NCBI GenBank assembly: GCA_900553835.1
Contig: USFF01000025.1
Coordinates: forward strand, 1-12,282
DNA: 12,282 nt
Direction: 5' to 3'
Source of the DNA: an uncultured Mycoplasmatota bacterium
Lineage (GTDB): Bacteria > Bacillota_I > Bacilli_A > RF39 > UBA660
This document shows, in pieces, positions 1 to 4,998 of this stretch. The stretch's first letter is position 1. Each line of letters opens with the position of its first letter. Under the pieces are notes generated by a model. It had not been told where the DNA came from. It did no database searches and was given only the letters and a program-made list of their open reading frames with translations. A program made the translations under genes and the position numbers.

Positions 1-72
1 CTTGGTTACTTCTGTAACCTAATAAAATAATATCACAAAAAAGTTTAGTTTACAAGTGCTAATTAGTATAGT

Positions 73-411
73 TTATTCTTTTTTCTCTTCAACATTTTTT
101 AAAGGAAGCAGCTTTGTATAATGACTCCAAGTTAATTGGGCAAACACTGTTTGCCCTTTTTGAAAATAATAAAAGCACCTCATATATTTTAAATTTCTAG
201 TAGAAAATCTTTCTCCAAACTCTTTAGTTAACTTTTCTGCATATGTTTTAACTATCCCTTCTCCATAATGTTTTCCTGCTTCAGCAAGTTCTTTACCAAT
301 ATTATAATAAGTTTCAAGTTTACTCTTATTAGCATTATAATTTCTTACTATAGCTCTTGCTTGTTCGCTTAGTATAAAACCCCTTATATTCTCTAAATAA
401 TTCTCTTCCAT
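73..411 (-). CDS. Truncated DUF1016 N-terminal domain protein (YhcG-type nuclease remnant)
   Basis: The 112-residue product resembles the N-terminal part of DUF1016/YhcG-family proteins. Visible features are the helical YYNIGKELAE segment, FSTRNLKYMRCFY, and the family hallmark QLTWSHYTKLLPLKN near the C-terminus. Full family members are about 340 residues and carry a PDDEXK nuclease domain after this region. Here the reading frame stops about ten residues past the hallmark, so the nuclease half is missing. The stop follows a run of six A in GAG AAA AAA GAA TAA, a plausible frameshift site, but no clear continuation is recognisable in the remaining 72 bases. The start is supported by an AGGAGG ribosome site 7 bases upstream. 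It is preceded by a structured leader with a terminator. It is probably a decayed accessory gene, but a short functional protein cannot be excluded. Confidence 0.7.
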   Translation of the reverse strand: MEENYLENIRGFILSEQARAIVRNYNANKSKLETYYNIGKELAEAGKHYGEGIVKTYAEKLTKEFGERFSTRNLKYMRCFYYFQKGQTVFAQLTWSHYTKLLPLKNVEEKKE

Positions 412-501
412 AAACTTTCCTCCTTCTGAAAGGTAGAATTCACTCCTTCCCCTTTCTTAAAAAAATCATTCTATGTGCAGAAAAAGAAAAAAGTGTAAAA
501 A

Positions 502-550
502 CAAAAAAAGAGACTACTCAGAAAATTAATTATTTAATTTCTGGGCAGCC
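502..550 (-). terminator. Intrinsic terminator / attenuator in the leader
   Basis: On the minus strand GGCTGCCCAGAAATTAA can pair with TTAATTTTCTGAGTAGTC, with a few G-U pairs and one mismatch, across a very short loop. A T-rich tract (TCTTTTTTTG) follows. The arms also pair in plus-strand RNA, but less well and with only a short T run. It lies between a promoter and the DUF1016 start, so it may act as an attenuator. Confidence 0.65.
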
Positions 551-628
551 CTTTTGTAGAATGCATATCTGCACTTGTCATAGTATTGTACTGAATACAA
601 TACCGTATAAAGTATTTCTGCTCTTGTA
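503..628 (-). ncRNA. Candidate structured leader RNA / small RNA with terminator
   Basis: A promoter at 635-663 predicts a transcript start near 628. Reading along the minus strand, the RNA contains a perfect 8-bp hairpin (583-603) and then a long terminator hairpin (513-550) followed by a U-rich tract. The downstream DUF1016 gene starts about 90 bases further on. The arrangement fits either an independent RNA of about 125 nucleotides or a transcription attenuator for the downstream gene. Two imperfect direct repeats, ACAAGAGCAGAAAT and ACAAGTGCAGATAT, lie on either side of the first hairpin and could allow alternative pairing. No known RNA family is recognised. This stretch (412-721) has no conventional protein gene; only this leader and a possible 15-codon leader peptide are seen. 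Confidence 0.5.
583..603 (-). repeat. Perfect 8-bp inverted repeat in the leader RNA
   Basis: GTATTGTA and TACAATAC flank the 5-base loop CTGAA. The hairpin lies inside the predicted leader transcript, between its start and the terminator, so it is likely an RNA stem. An operator is also possible. Confidence 0.6.
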
Positions 629-634
629 CTAATT

Positions 635-663
635 ATTCTACAATATTATTTTATTCTAGTCAA
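635..663 (-). promoter_or_regulatory. Sigma-A promoter of the leader RNA / DUF1016 gene
   Basis: On the minus strand TTGACT (658-663) and TAGAAT (635-640) are separated by exactly 17 bases, close to the TTGACA-N17-TATAAT consensus. The predicted start is near 628, well upstream of the DUF1016 start, leaving a leader of more than 200 bases. Confidence 0.7.
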
Positions 664-700
664 TATTTTTTATGCACTTTTGTATAAAATTAATTACATT

Positions 701-723
701 ATAAAAAACACTATTAAAGTGTT
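701..723 (-). terminator. Intrinsic terminator of mscS
   Basis: Arms AACACT and AGTGTT (707-712 and 718-723) form a 6-bp stem with a 5-base loop, followed on the minus strand by six T. The stem overlaps the mscS stop codon. Confidence 0.65.
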
Positions 724-1528
724 ATTTCATATGTACATCAATTTGATTATAAGGTATTTCTATATTTTGCTTATCAAATTCATCTTTTATTAATCTATTT
801 ACTTTTCTTTTTACTCCAAAATGAGTATATGGCTTACATGTTATTTCTAATTTATAAGTTATGTCACTAGAGTTAAATGAGTCTAATCCTAGTAGTTTAC
901 TTGTTCCTACTACATTATCTAATTTATCTATTTTAGGAAGTAATTTAGTTAGTACTTTTTCTAACTTATTTAAATCAGCATCATAACTTATATTTATACC
1001 ATAGTATAAAACTGTATTACTTTCTGTAAAATTAACTACACTAGTGATATTTGAGTTAGTAATTGTATATATACTTCCATCAAAGTTTTTTAATTTAGTA
1101 GTTTGAAGTCCTAAGTTAATTACTTCTCCGGTGAAGTCGTTTATTTTAACAAAGTCTCCTACATTATATCTATTATCTAATATAATTAGAATACCCGCTA
1201 ACATGTTTTTAATAGTGTCTTGAAATGCAAGTCCTACTACGACCGTTAGTATTCCTAAACTAGCTAATATATTCTTTGTATTTATTCCATATATTTCTAA
1301 AGACATTAATATAACAATTAATATAATTATATATTTAAATATATTTTTAAATAAGTTAATTACAGTATCTTGTTTTTTATGATTTTTATTTTTATTCTTT
1401 TTTACTAATTTAATTATTAAATTACTTGTAAAATTATAAAGTAAATACCCCACTAATATATAAAGTATTGGTCCATAAAATTTACTACTTAAGAAAAATT
1501 TAAGTATATTTTCTAATATTTCTTTCAT
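722..1528 (-). CDS. mscS: MscS-family mechanosensitive channel
   Basis: This 268-residue protein is a small-conductance mechanosensitive ion channel that would relieve turgor under osmotic downshock. Three hydrophobic segments lie at about residues 20-40, 62-80 and 87-117. The third is the Gly/Ala-containing pore helix of the family (SLGILTVVVGLAFQDT). It is followed by the beta domain signature VGDFVKI...FTGEVINLGLQTTKLKNFDG at about 123-151, and a soluble alpha/beta C-terminal domain. The length is typical for the YkuT/YggB type. The ATG at 1528 is preferred over a TTG four codons earlier because TTGGAGG is itself the ribosome-binding site, 6 bases upstream. A terminator hairpin sits directly between divIVA and this site, so expression may depend on read-through or an unseen promoter. 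Confidence 0.92.
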   Translation of the reverse strand: MKEILENILKFFLSSKFYGPILYILVGYLLYNFTSNLIIKLVKKNKNKNHKKQDTVINLFKNIFKYIIILIVILMSLEIYGINTKNILASLGILTVVVGLAFQDTIKNMLAGILIILDNRYNVGDFVKINDFTGEVINLGLQTTKLKNFDGSIYTITNSNITSVVNFTESNTVLYYGINISYDADLNKLEKVLTKLLPKIDKLDNVVGTSKLLGLDSFNSSDITYKLEITCKPYTHFGVKRKVNRLIKDEFDKQNIEIPYNQIDVHMK

Positions 1529-1540
1529 TATTACCTCCAA

Positions 1541-1566
1541 AAAATAGTCACTTAAAAGTGACTATT
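1541..1566 (-). terminator. Terminator between divIVA and mscS
   Basis: A perfect 11-bp inverted repeat, AATAGTCACTT / AAGTGACTATT (1543-1553 and 1556-1566) with a 2-base loop, is followed on the minus strand by a T run that runs straight into the mscS ribosome-binding site. The divIVA stop codon lies in the stem. Confidence 0.75.
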
Positions 1567-1999
1567 CATTTTTAAAATCAAGTCTATCCATTTCTTCTAT
1601 TACTTCAAGTTGTCCTTCTATAATAGCCCTTAGTCTTCTTTTTAATAAGGTTACGTTTCTTTTTAATCTATCAGCATCATCATTTGCTTTTTCAGCCTTT
1701 AGTAAAGCATCATTTATTATTCTATTTGCATTTCTTTTAGCTTCATTTATCAAACTAGTAGCTTCTTCTCTAGCAAGTTTCTTTATTTCATCACCAGCAC
1801 TTTCAGCACTGAAAAGTGCGCGGTTTAAAGTACTTTCTAGTTTTTCATATTTTTCAAGTTGTTTACCAAGTTCTACTAATTTACTATCTACTAATTTTTT
1901 TTCATTTAAAAGACGCTCATATTCTTTTATTACTTTATCTAAATATGATTTAACTTGTTCTTTGTCATAACCTCTAAAAACCGTATCAAAATTGTTCAT
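1562..1999 (-). CDS. divIVA: DivIVA-domain cell division / polarity protein
   Basis: DivIVA proteins bind negatively curved membrane at septa and poles and recruit division, chromosome-anchoring and wall factors. The 145-residue product carries the conserved lipid-binding N-terminus FDTVFRGYDKEQVKSYLDKV (about residues 4-23) followed by a long charged coiled coil to about residue 130, ending in an acidic tail. It is shorter at the N-terminus than the Bacillus protein: the usual LTPxDIxNKxF stretch is absent and the RGYD motif starts at residue 9. No upstream in-frame start exists before a stop codon, and AGAGGTG lies 5 bases before the ATG, so the short N-terminus is probably real. It lies 23 bases after sepF in the same transcription unit, as expected for a divisome partner. 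Confidence 0.9.
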   Translation of the reverse strand: MNNFDTVFRGYDKEQVKSYLDKVIKEYERLLNEKKLVDSKLVELGKQLEKYEKLESTLNRALFSAESAGDEIKKLAREEATSLINEAKRNANRIINDALLKAEKANDDADRLKRNVTLLKRRLRAIIEGQLEVIEEMDRLDFKNE

Positions 2000-2022
2000 A
2001 AGGACACCTCTATACTTTTATT

Positions 2023-2412
2023 TTACCATTCTTCCCCATCATTTGAACTCTTACCATCTTCGGTAATTTCGCCTTGTACATCTATATTTTTAGGAGTGCA
2101 TAAGTAAATTCCATCACCTATTTTTTGTAAATCTCCTCCTATAGCATACAACGTTCCACTTAAAAAGTCAATTATTCTTTTTGCTTGGTCACTAGTTACT
2201 CTTTTAAAGTTTACTACTACACTATTTCTAGATTTTAAGTGATCAGCAATTTCCTGACTTTCACTATATGCTCTTGGCTCTACTAAAATCATTTTACCAG
2301 TAGAACCTTTTTTTACTTCATCAATGCTTACTGAATAGTATTCTTCATCTTGACTATTAGTATCCTCTTCTTCTACATCAGTTTCAAATAATTTGAATTT
2401 TCCAAATGCCAT
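2023..2412 (-). CDS. sepF: SepF, FtsZ-associated cell division protein
   Basis: SepF binds the FtsZ C-terminal tail and the membrane, helping to align the Z-ring during septation. The 129-residue product has a short N-terminal segment, an acidic linker, and the conserved SepF/YlmF domain at about residues 38-112. The domain includes MILVEPRAYSESQEIADHL, VVVNFKRV and the RIIDFLSGTLYAIGG motif. The ATG at 2412 is chosen because the product then begins MAFGKFKLFE, like other SepF proteins. The longer frame to 2454 would add an unlikely tail and overlap the promoter. The N-terminal membrane helix is short. A good sigma-A promoter lies just upstream and divIVA follows. The ylmG and ylmH genes usually found between sepF and divIVA are absent here. 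Confidence 0.93.
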   Translation of the reverse strand: MAFGKFKLFETDVEEEDTNSQDEEYYSVSIDEVKKGSTGKMILVEPRAYSESQEIADHLKSRNSVVVNFKRVTSDQAKRIIDFLSGTLYAIGGDLQKIGDGIYLCTPKNIDVQGEITEDGKSSNDGEEW

Positions 2413-2438
2413 TTTATCACTCTCTCTTATCATAATTA

Positions 2439-2467
2439 ATTTTATCATAAACATTTTATTAAATCAA
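2439..2467 (-). promoter_or_regulatory. Sigma-A promoter of sepF-divIVA
   Basis: On the minus strand TTGATT (2462-2467), a 17-base spacer and TAAAAT (2439-2444) lie in the gap between spoIVFB and sepF. This suggests sepF-divIVA is transcribed separately from the sporulation pair upstream. Confidence 0.6.
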
Positions 2468-2488
2468 CCTTTTTAAGAGAAATTTATT

Positions 2489-3223
2489 TTAATGGAAGTC
2501 ATAGATCTTTTTATTATTTTTTATTATATAGAAGTTCTCATTTCTTTTTACTTCTTCAAATGTGTTTATTCTTTTTAGTTTTTTAAATTTATATAGTTTT
2601 AACTTCCTTTCTAAAAGTAATTTATTTAATTTGTGTTTGTTATTATTTATTTCTAAATATATTTTATAAAGTAAAAAGATTATTAAAACTATTCCTAGCA
2701 GTTTATTATTTATAATAAATATAAAAGGTATAAAAAGTAAAGAGATTATAATAGCTATTTTATGACTTAGTTTATAAGGTATAAAATAATCAAGTATGTT
2801 ATTTACTAGTTTTCCTCCATCAAGTGGGAGTATCGGAAGTAAGTTAAATGTAAGTAGAAATTTATTTATTATGATTATTTTATCAAAAGTTAAAGCGTTT
2901 ACATAGCCTATTGTATATAGAAGTTTTATTAGAAGCACAAATAATATTTGAGAAAGAGGTCCCATTACTAAAAAAAGTACTTCTTTATATATTGGAAGAT
3001 TTAAGTCTTCATTTAATATTGTTACTCCTCCAAACATATAGATATTTATTTCTTTTACTTTTAGTTTTAGAAATAAACCCATTAAATAGTGCCCTAGTTC
3101 ATGAACTATTATTAAAAGTATAGTTAGAAATGTATATTCAAAGTAACCTGCTAAGAATGATAGTAAGATTATAAGATATGTTGAAAAATCTATTTTTATT
3201 TTATTTAATATATGGTTCGTAAT
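2489..3223 (-). CDS. spoIVFB: SpoIVFB-like intramembrane metalloprotease (M50, site-2 protease)
   Basis: SpoIVFB is the mother-cell membrane protease that cleaves pro-sigma-K late in sporulation. The first ATG (3082) lies inside the active site. Upstream in the same frame is IIVHELGHYLMG, giving zinc ligands H41 and H45 and catalytic E42. The third ligand is D135 in NLLPILPLDGGK, and FGGV is also present. The frame is open back to ATT at 3223, the first codon after a TAG, with GGAG nine bases before it. With that start the key residues sit within two positions of my recollection of Bacillus SpoIVFB (H43, H47, D137). The ATT start is inferred, not proven. It overlaps the spoIVFA 3' end by 23 bases, suggesting translational coupling. 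At 244 residues it has several membrane segments but only a short basic tail where Bacillus has a full CBS domain. Confidence 0.85.
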   Translation of the reverse strand: MTNHILNKIKIDFSTYLIILLSFLAGYFEYTFLTILLIIVHELGHYLMGLFLKLKVKEINIYMFGGVTILNEDLNLPIYKEVLFLVMGPLSQILFVLLIKLLYTIGYVNALTFDKIIIINKFLLTFNLLPILPLDGGKLVNNILDYFIPYKLSHKIAIIISLLFIPFIFIINNKLLGIVLIIFLLYKIYLEINNNKHKLNKLLLERKLKLYKFKKLKRINTFEEVKRNENFYIIKNNKKIYDFH

Positions 3224-3770
3224 CTATTACTGCTCCATCTTTACTAAATTCTAAATATAATTTTTTATTAGCTATTCCAAGAATTGTACCTTTTTCTACA
3301 TAGTCATATACCTTTATATTTAAGTTTTCAACATAACCATACATTACATCTATACCATTACTTTGTTGGACTACTATTACATTTTCTATATCGTTTTTAT
3401 TACCAATAAATACTACTAAACCACTTTCTAACATTTTTACGTTAGTACTATCATCTACTTCTAGTAGAACTCCATTTTTATATTTTTCGCTGGTTTTATA
3501 ATTTAAAAGTTTTTCATTATTAACAAGACTAACTTTTTCTTTAGTTTTTTTAAATTTAGAGATGTATTTATTATATATTTTATTTATTTTAGAAAAATTA
3601 TAATTTTCTTCTAATGTATATTTTTTTACTAAAGTTTTTATTTTATTATTAGAATTACATAAAACTAATACTATTAAGATAGTAGTAATAGTTAAAAGTA
3701 CTCTTTTAATAAGACCTTTTAGGTAATTAGTATTTTTTCTATTTATTTTTAAGAATTCATCTACTTTCAT
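3201..3770 (-). CDS. spoIVFA: SpoIVFA-like regulator with degenerate LytM/M23 domain
   Basis: The 189-residue product has one membrane segment (about residues 22-38) near a basic N-terminus, a lysine-rich linker and a C-terminal LytM/M23-like beta domain (about 98-189). The domain keeps the fold pattern GLVVFIGN...VIVVQQSNGIDVMYGYVENL...VEKGTILG...LYLEF. It lacks the metallopeptidase histidines: the usual YxHL reads YGYVENL and LHFEV reads LYLEF. A catalytically dead LytM protein encoded just before an SpoIVFB-type protease is the signature of SpoIVFA, which anchors and inhibits the protease until a forespore signal arrives. The ATG at 3770 is chosen over a GTG three codons earlier, because AGGTGA is the ribosome-binding site. 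A sigma-E-like promoter lies upstream. Identity rests on both domain and context. Confidence 0.8.
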   Translation of the reverse strand: MKVDEFLKINRKNTNYLKGLIKRVLLTITTILIVLVLCNSNNKIKTLVKKYTLEENYNFSKINKIYNKYISKFKKTKEKVSLVNNEKLLNYKTSEKYKNGVLLEVDDSTNVKMLESGLVVFIGNKNDIENVIVVQQSNGIDVMYGYVENLNIKVYDYVEKGTILGIANKKLYLEFSKDGAVIDYEPYIK

Positions 3771-3786
3771 ATTTTTCACCTATTAA

Positions 3787-3815
3787 TTAATATGATTTAT
3801 ACTTGAAAAATATAA
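3787..3815 (-). promoter_or_regulatory. Possible sigma-E-type promoter of spoIVFA
   Basis: On the minus strand TTATATT (3809-3815), 14 bases, then CATATTAA (3787-3794) resembles the sigma-E pattern (KMATATT-N14/15-CATACAHT), with a weak right half of the -10. Sporulation operons of this type are sigma-E dependent in Bacillus. In such AT-rich DNA the match could be chance. Confidence 0.3.
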
Positions 3816-3837
3816 TTATTTTTGAGAAAATTATATT

Positions 3838-4191
3838 ATGAAAAAATTAAGTGAAAGTTTAGTAATAGAAAAGAAAAGTAAGTTTTATGGGTTTATGTTT
3901 TTTATTAATTCAGTAGAAGAAGTAGATCTAATTATAAATGAACTTAAAAAAGAACATAAGAAAGCTAAGCATGTTTGTTATGCTTATAAGTTTGGAAATA
4001 TAGAAAGGAAAAACGAGGATAAAGAGCCTTCTGGAAGTGCAGGATTGCCTATTTTAGAAGTAATTAATAAGAACAATTTAGATAATACTTTAATAGTAGT
4101 GGTTAGGTATTTTGGAGGCACTTTATTAGGTAAAGGTCTTTTAACAAGAACGTACTCTAAATGTGCAAGAGAATTAATAAAAGAACATTAA
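3838..4191 (+). CDS. YigZ/IMPACT family (UPF0029) protein, N-terminal domain only
   Basis: The product resembles the N-terminal domain of the YigZ/YvyE/IMPACT family: ESLVIEKKSKFYGFMF at the start, the conserved KAKHVCYAYKFG, EPSGSAGLPILEVI and LIVVVRYFGGTLLGKGLLTRTYS. Family members are typically about 200-215 residues with a C-terminal DUF1949 domain. This protein is 117 residues and stops cleanly after the first domain. The biochemical role is not established; IMPACT relatives act in translational control. It diverges from spoIVFA across a 67-base gap, and its ribosome-binding site is weak. Its stop overlaps the stop of the convergent gene by 4 bases, within a 12-bp inverted repeat. The missing second domain seems genuine, because the downstream DNA encodes another gene on the other strand. 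Confidence 0.88.
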   Translation: MKKLSESLVIEKKSKFYGFMFFINSVEEVDLIINELKKEHKKAKHVCYAYKFGNIERKNEDKEPSGSAGLPILEVINKNNLDNTLIVVVRYFGGTLLGKGLLTRTYSKCARELIKEH

Positions 4192-4212
4192 ATTTCTTTT
4201 TTTAATGTTCTT
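4181..4212. terminator. 12-bp inverted repeat over two convergent stop codons
   Basis: AAGAACATTAAA (4181-4192) and TTTAATGTTCTT (4201-4212) are perfect inverted arms around an 8-base T-rich loop. It covers the stops of both convergent genes and probably acts as a shared 3' end structure. There is no T tract after either arm, so classical intrinsic termination is uncertain. Confidence 0.5.
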
Positions 4213-4523
4213 CCAGTTATTAACTCAGCACTTTCTTTGTCAGTATAAAAAGCACTAAGTGTTTTACTATAAATATATTTATTAAAGTATATTGCTTTAC
4301 TCTTTTTACTATCTAGTCTTATAGAAACTATACTCATACTTATTCCTACAAATGGTAGTGTAAAAGCTAGTTTTTCAAATTTATTATAAACACTAATTGT
4401 ACCTAGTTCTTCATTTATAGAAAGGAGAGTAAATTTTTTAGATTTAACTTTTCCAAATATGTAATAAGTTACATATATTTCTTTTCCTAAATAGTTATAT
4501 AAATCAAAGTATACATTTTCCAT
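4188..4523 (-). CDS. Unrecognised 111-residue protein
   Basis: No family is recognised. The product is soluble-looking, rich in Tyr, Phe, Lys and Ser, with alternating hydrophobic stretches (KKFTLLSINEELGTISVYN, SMSIVSIRLD) that suggest a beta-rich or beta-barrel fold, followed by a lysine-rich C-terminus. There is no signal peptide or convincing transmembrane helix. AGGTGAAAAT places a good ribosome-binding site before the ATG at 4523. It has its own near-consensus sigma-A promoter (TTTACA-N17-TATAAT), so it is likely well expressed in growing cells and independent of the sporulation genes around it. It is convergent with the YigZ-type gene. Confidence 0.75.
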   Translation of the reverse strand: MENVYFDLYNYLGKEIYVTYYIFGKVKSKKFTLLSINEELGTISVYNKFEKLAFTLPFVGISMSIVSIRLDSKKSKAIYFNKYIYSKTLSAFYTDKESAELITGRTLKKEI

Positions 4524-4545
4524 ATTTTCACCTCTGTAAGCAAGT

Positions 4546-4574
4546 ATTATACACTAGTATTTCACTAATGTAAA
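4546..4574 (-). promoter_or_regulatory. Near-consensus sigma-A promoter
   Basis: On the minus strand TTTACA (4569-4574), exactly 17 bases, then TATAAT (4546-4551). It is one of the best promoters in the window and drives the 111-residue gene starting at 4523, with a leader of roughly 15-20 bases. Confidence 0.75.
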
Positions 4575-4609
4575 GTAACACTTAAAGTAATTATGAATAT
4601 TATATAGTA

Positions 4610-4670
4610 GTAATAAGACTAATTAATTATAGGATTATAATTAAAGCATGCTTGGTCTTATTGCTTTTTT
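4610..4670 (+). terminator. Branched hairpin with T run facing the spoIIP operon
   Basis: The outer arms GTAATAAGAC (4610-4619) and GTCTTATTGC (4655-4664) pair with one T-G wobble and are followed on the plus strand by six T (4665-4670). Inside are a second perfect hairpin, TAATTATA-GGAT-TATAATTA, and the palindrome AAGCATGCTT. The T run fits termination of plus-strand transcripts, opposite to the adjacent minus-strand gene, whose stop lies at its edge. Confidence 0.5.
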
Positions 4671-4998
4671 AGTCAGTTACAAGTTTACTTATTACTTTAA
4701 ATACTGTACCTAGTCCATCTACTATTATTTTTTCTGTTATTTCTCCAGTTTTAATTCCTAGGTCACTTATTTTATTGTTATAAGTTTTTTTTGCTGTTAT
4801 ATAGTCTTCTATAGTTATATCTTTTCCTTCTTCTATATCTTTTTCAAATTTTTCCATTGCTTCTTTAGTAAGCTGCATTTTATCATATTCTTTATAACTA
4901 TAATAGCCACTCATAGATGCTGAATATAAAGCTATATAAATTCCAAATAGTACGATTAAAGTAATAAATAGTTTATTCTTTTTCTTTTTTTTAGGCAT
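4669..4998 (-). CDS. Small membrane protein in the yqxA position downstream of spoIIP
   Basis: The 109-residue product has a strongly basic N-terminus (KKKKKNK), one membrane segment (about residues 10-28), a charged helical middle and a hydrophobic C-terminus ending GTVFKVISKLVTD. In Bacillus the gene after spoIIP is yqxA (DUF3679), a similarly sized single-span protein. Position, size and topology all match, but sequence similarity is too weak by eye to assign the family. Its ATG overlaps the spoIIP stop by 8 bases, with AGGAGG inside the spoIIP coding end, so the two are translationally coupled. A sporulation-related role is inferred only from this coupling. Confidence 0.75.
   Translation of the reverse strand: MPKKKKKNKLFITLIVLFGIYIALYSASMSGYYSYKEYDKMQLTKEAMEKFEKDIEEGKDITIEDYITAKKTYNNKISDLGIKTGEITEKIIVDGLGTVFKVISKLVTD

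Noticed and set aside
4..19. Inverted repeat GGTTAC-TTCT-GTAACC as a terminator of the DUF1016 remnant
   Set aside because: The stem is only 6 bp and the window ends before any T run could be seen.
554..643. 9-bp inverted repeat TTGTAGAAT / ATTCTACAA flanking about 70 bases, as a possible invertible promoter
   Set aside because: The arms are short, one simply contains the -10 box, and no recombinase gene is nearby. Chance pairing in AT-rich DNA is likely.
3200..3225. Programmed +1 frameshift fusing SpoIVFA to SpoIVFB
   Set aside because: No convincing slippery sequence is present, and GGAG before ATT gives a simpler explanation of the SpoIVFB start.
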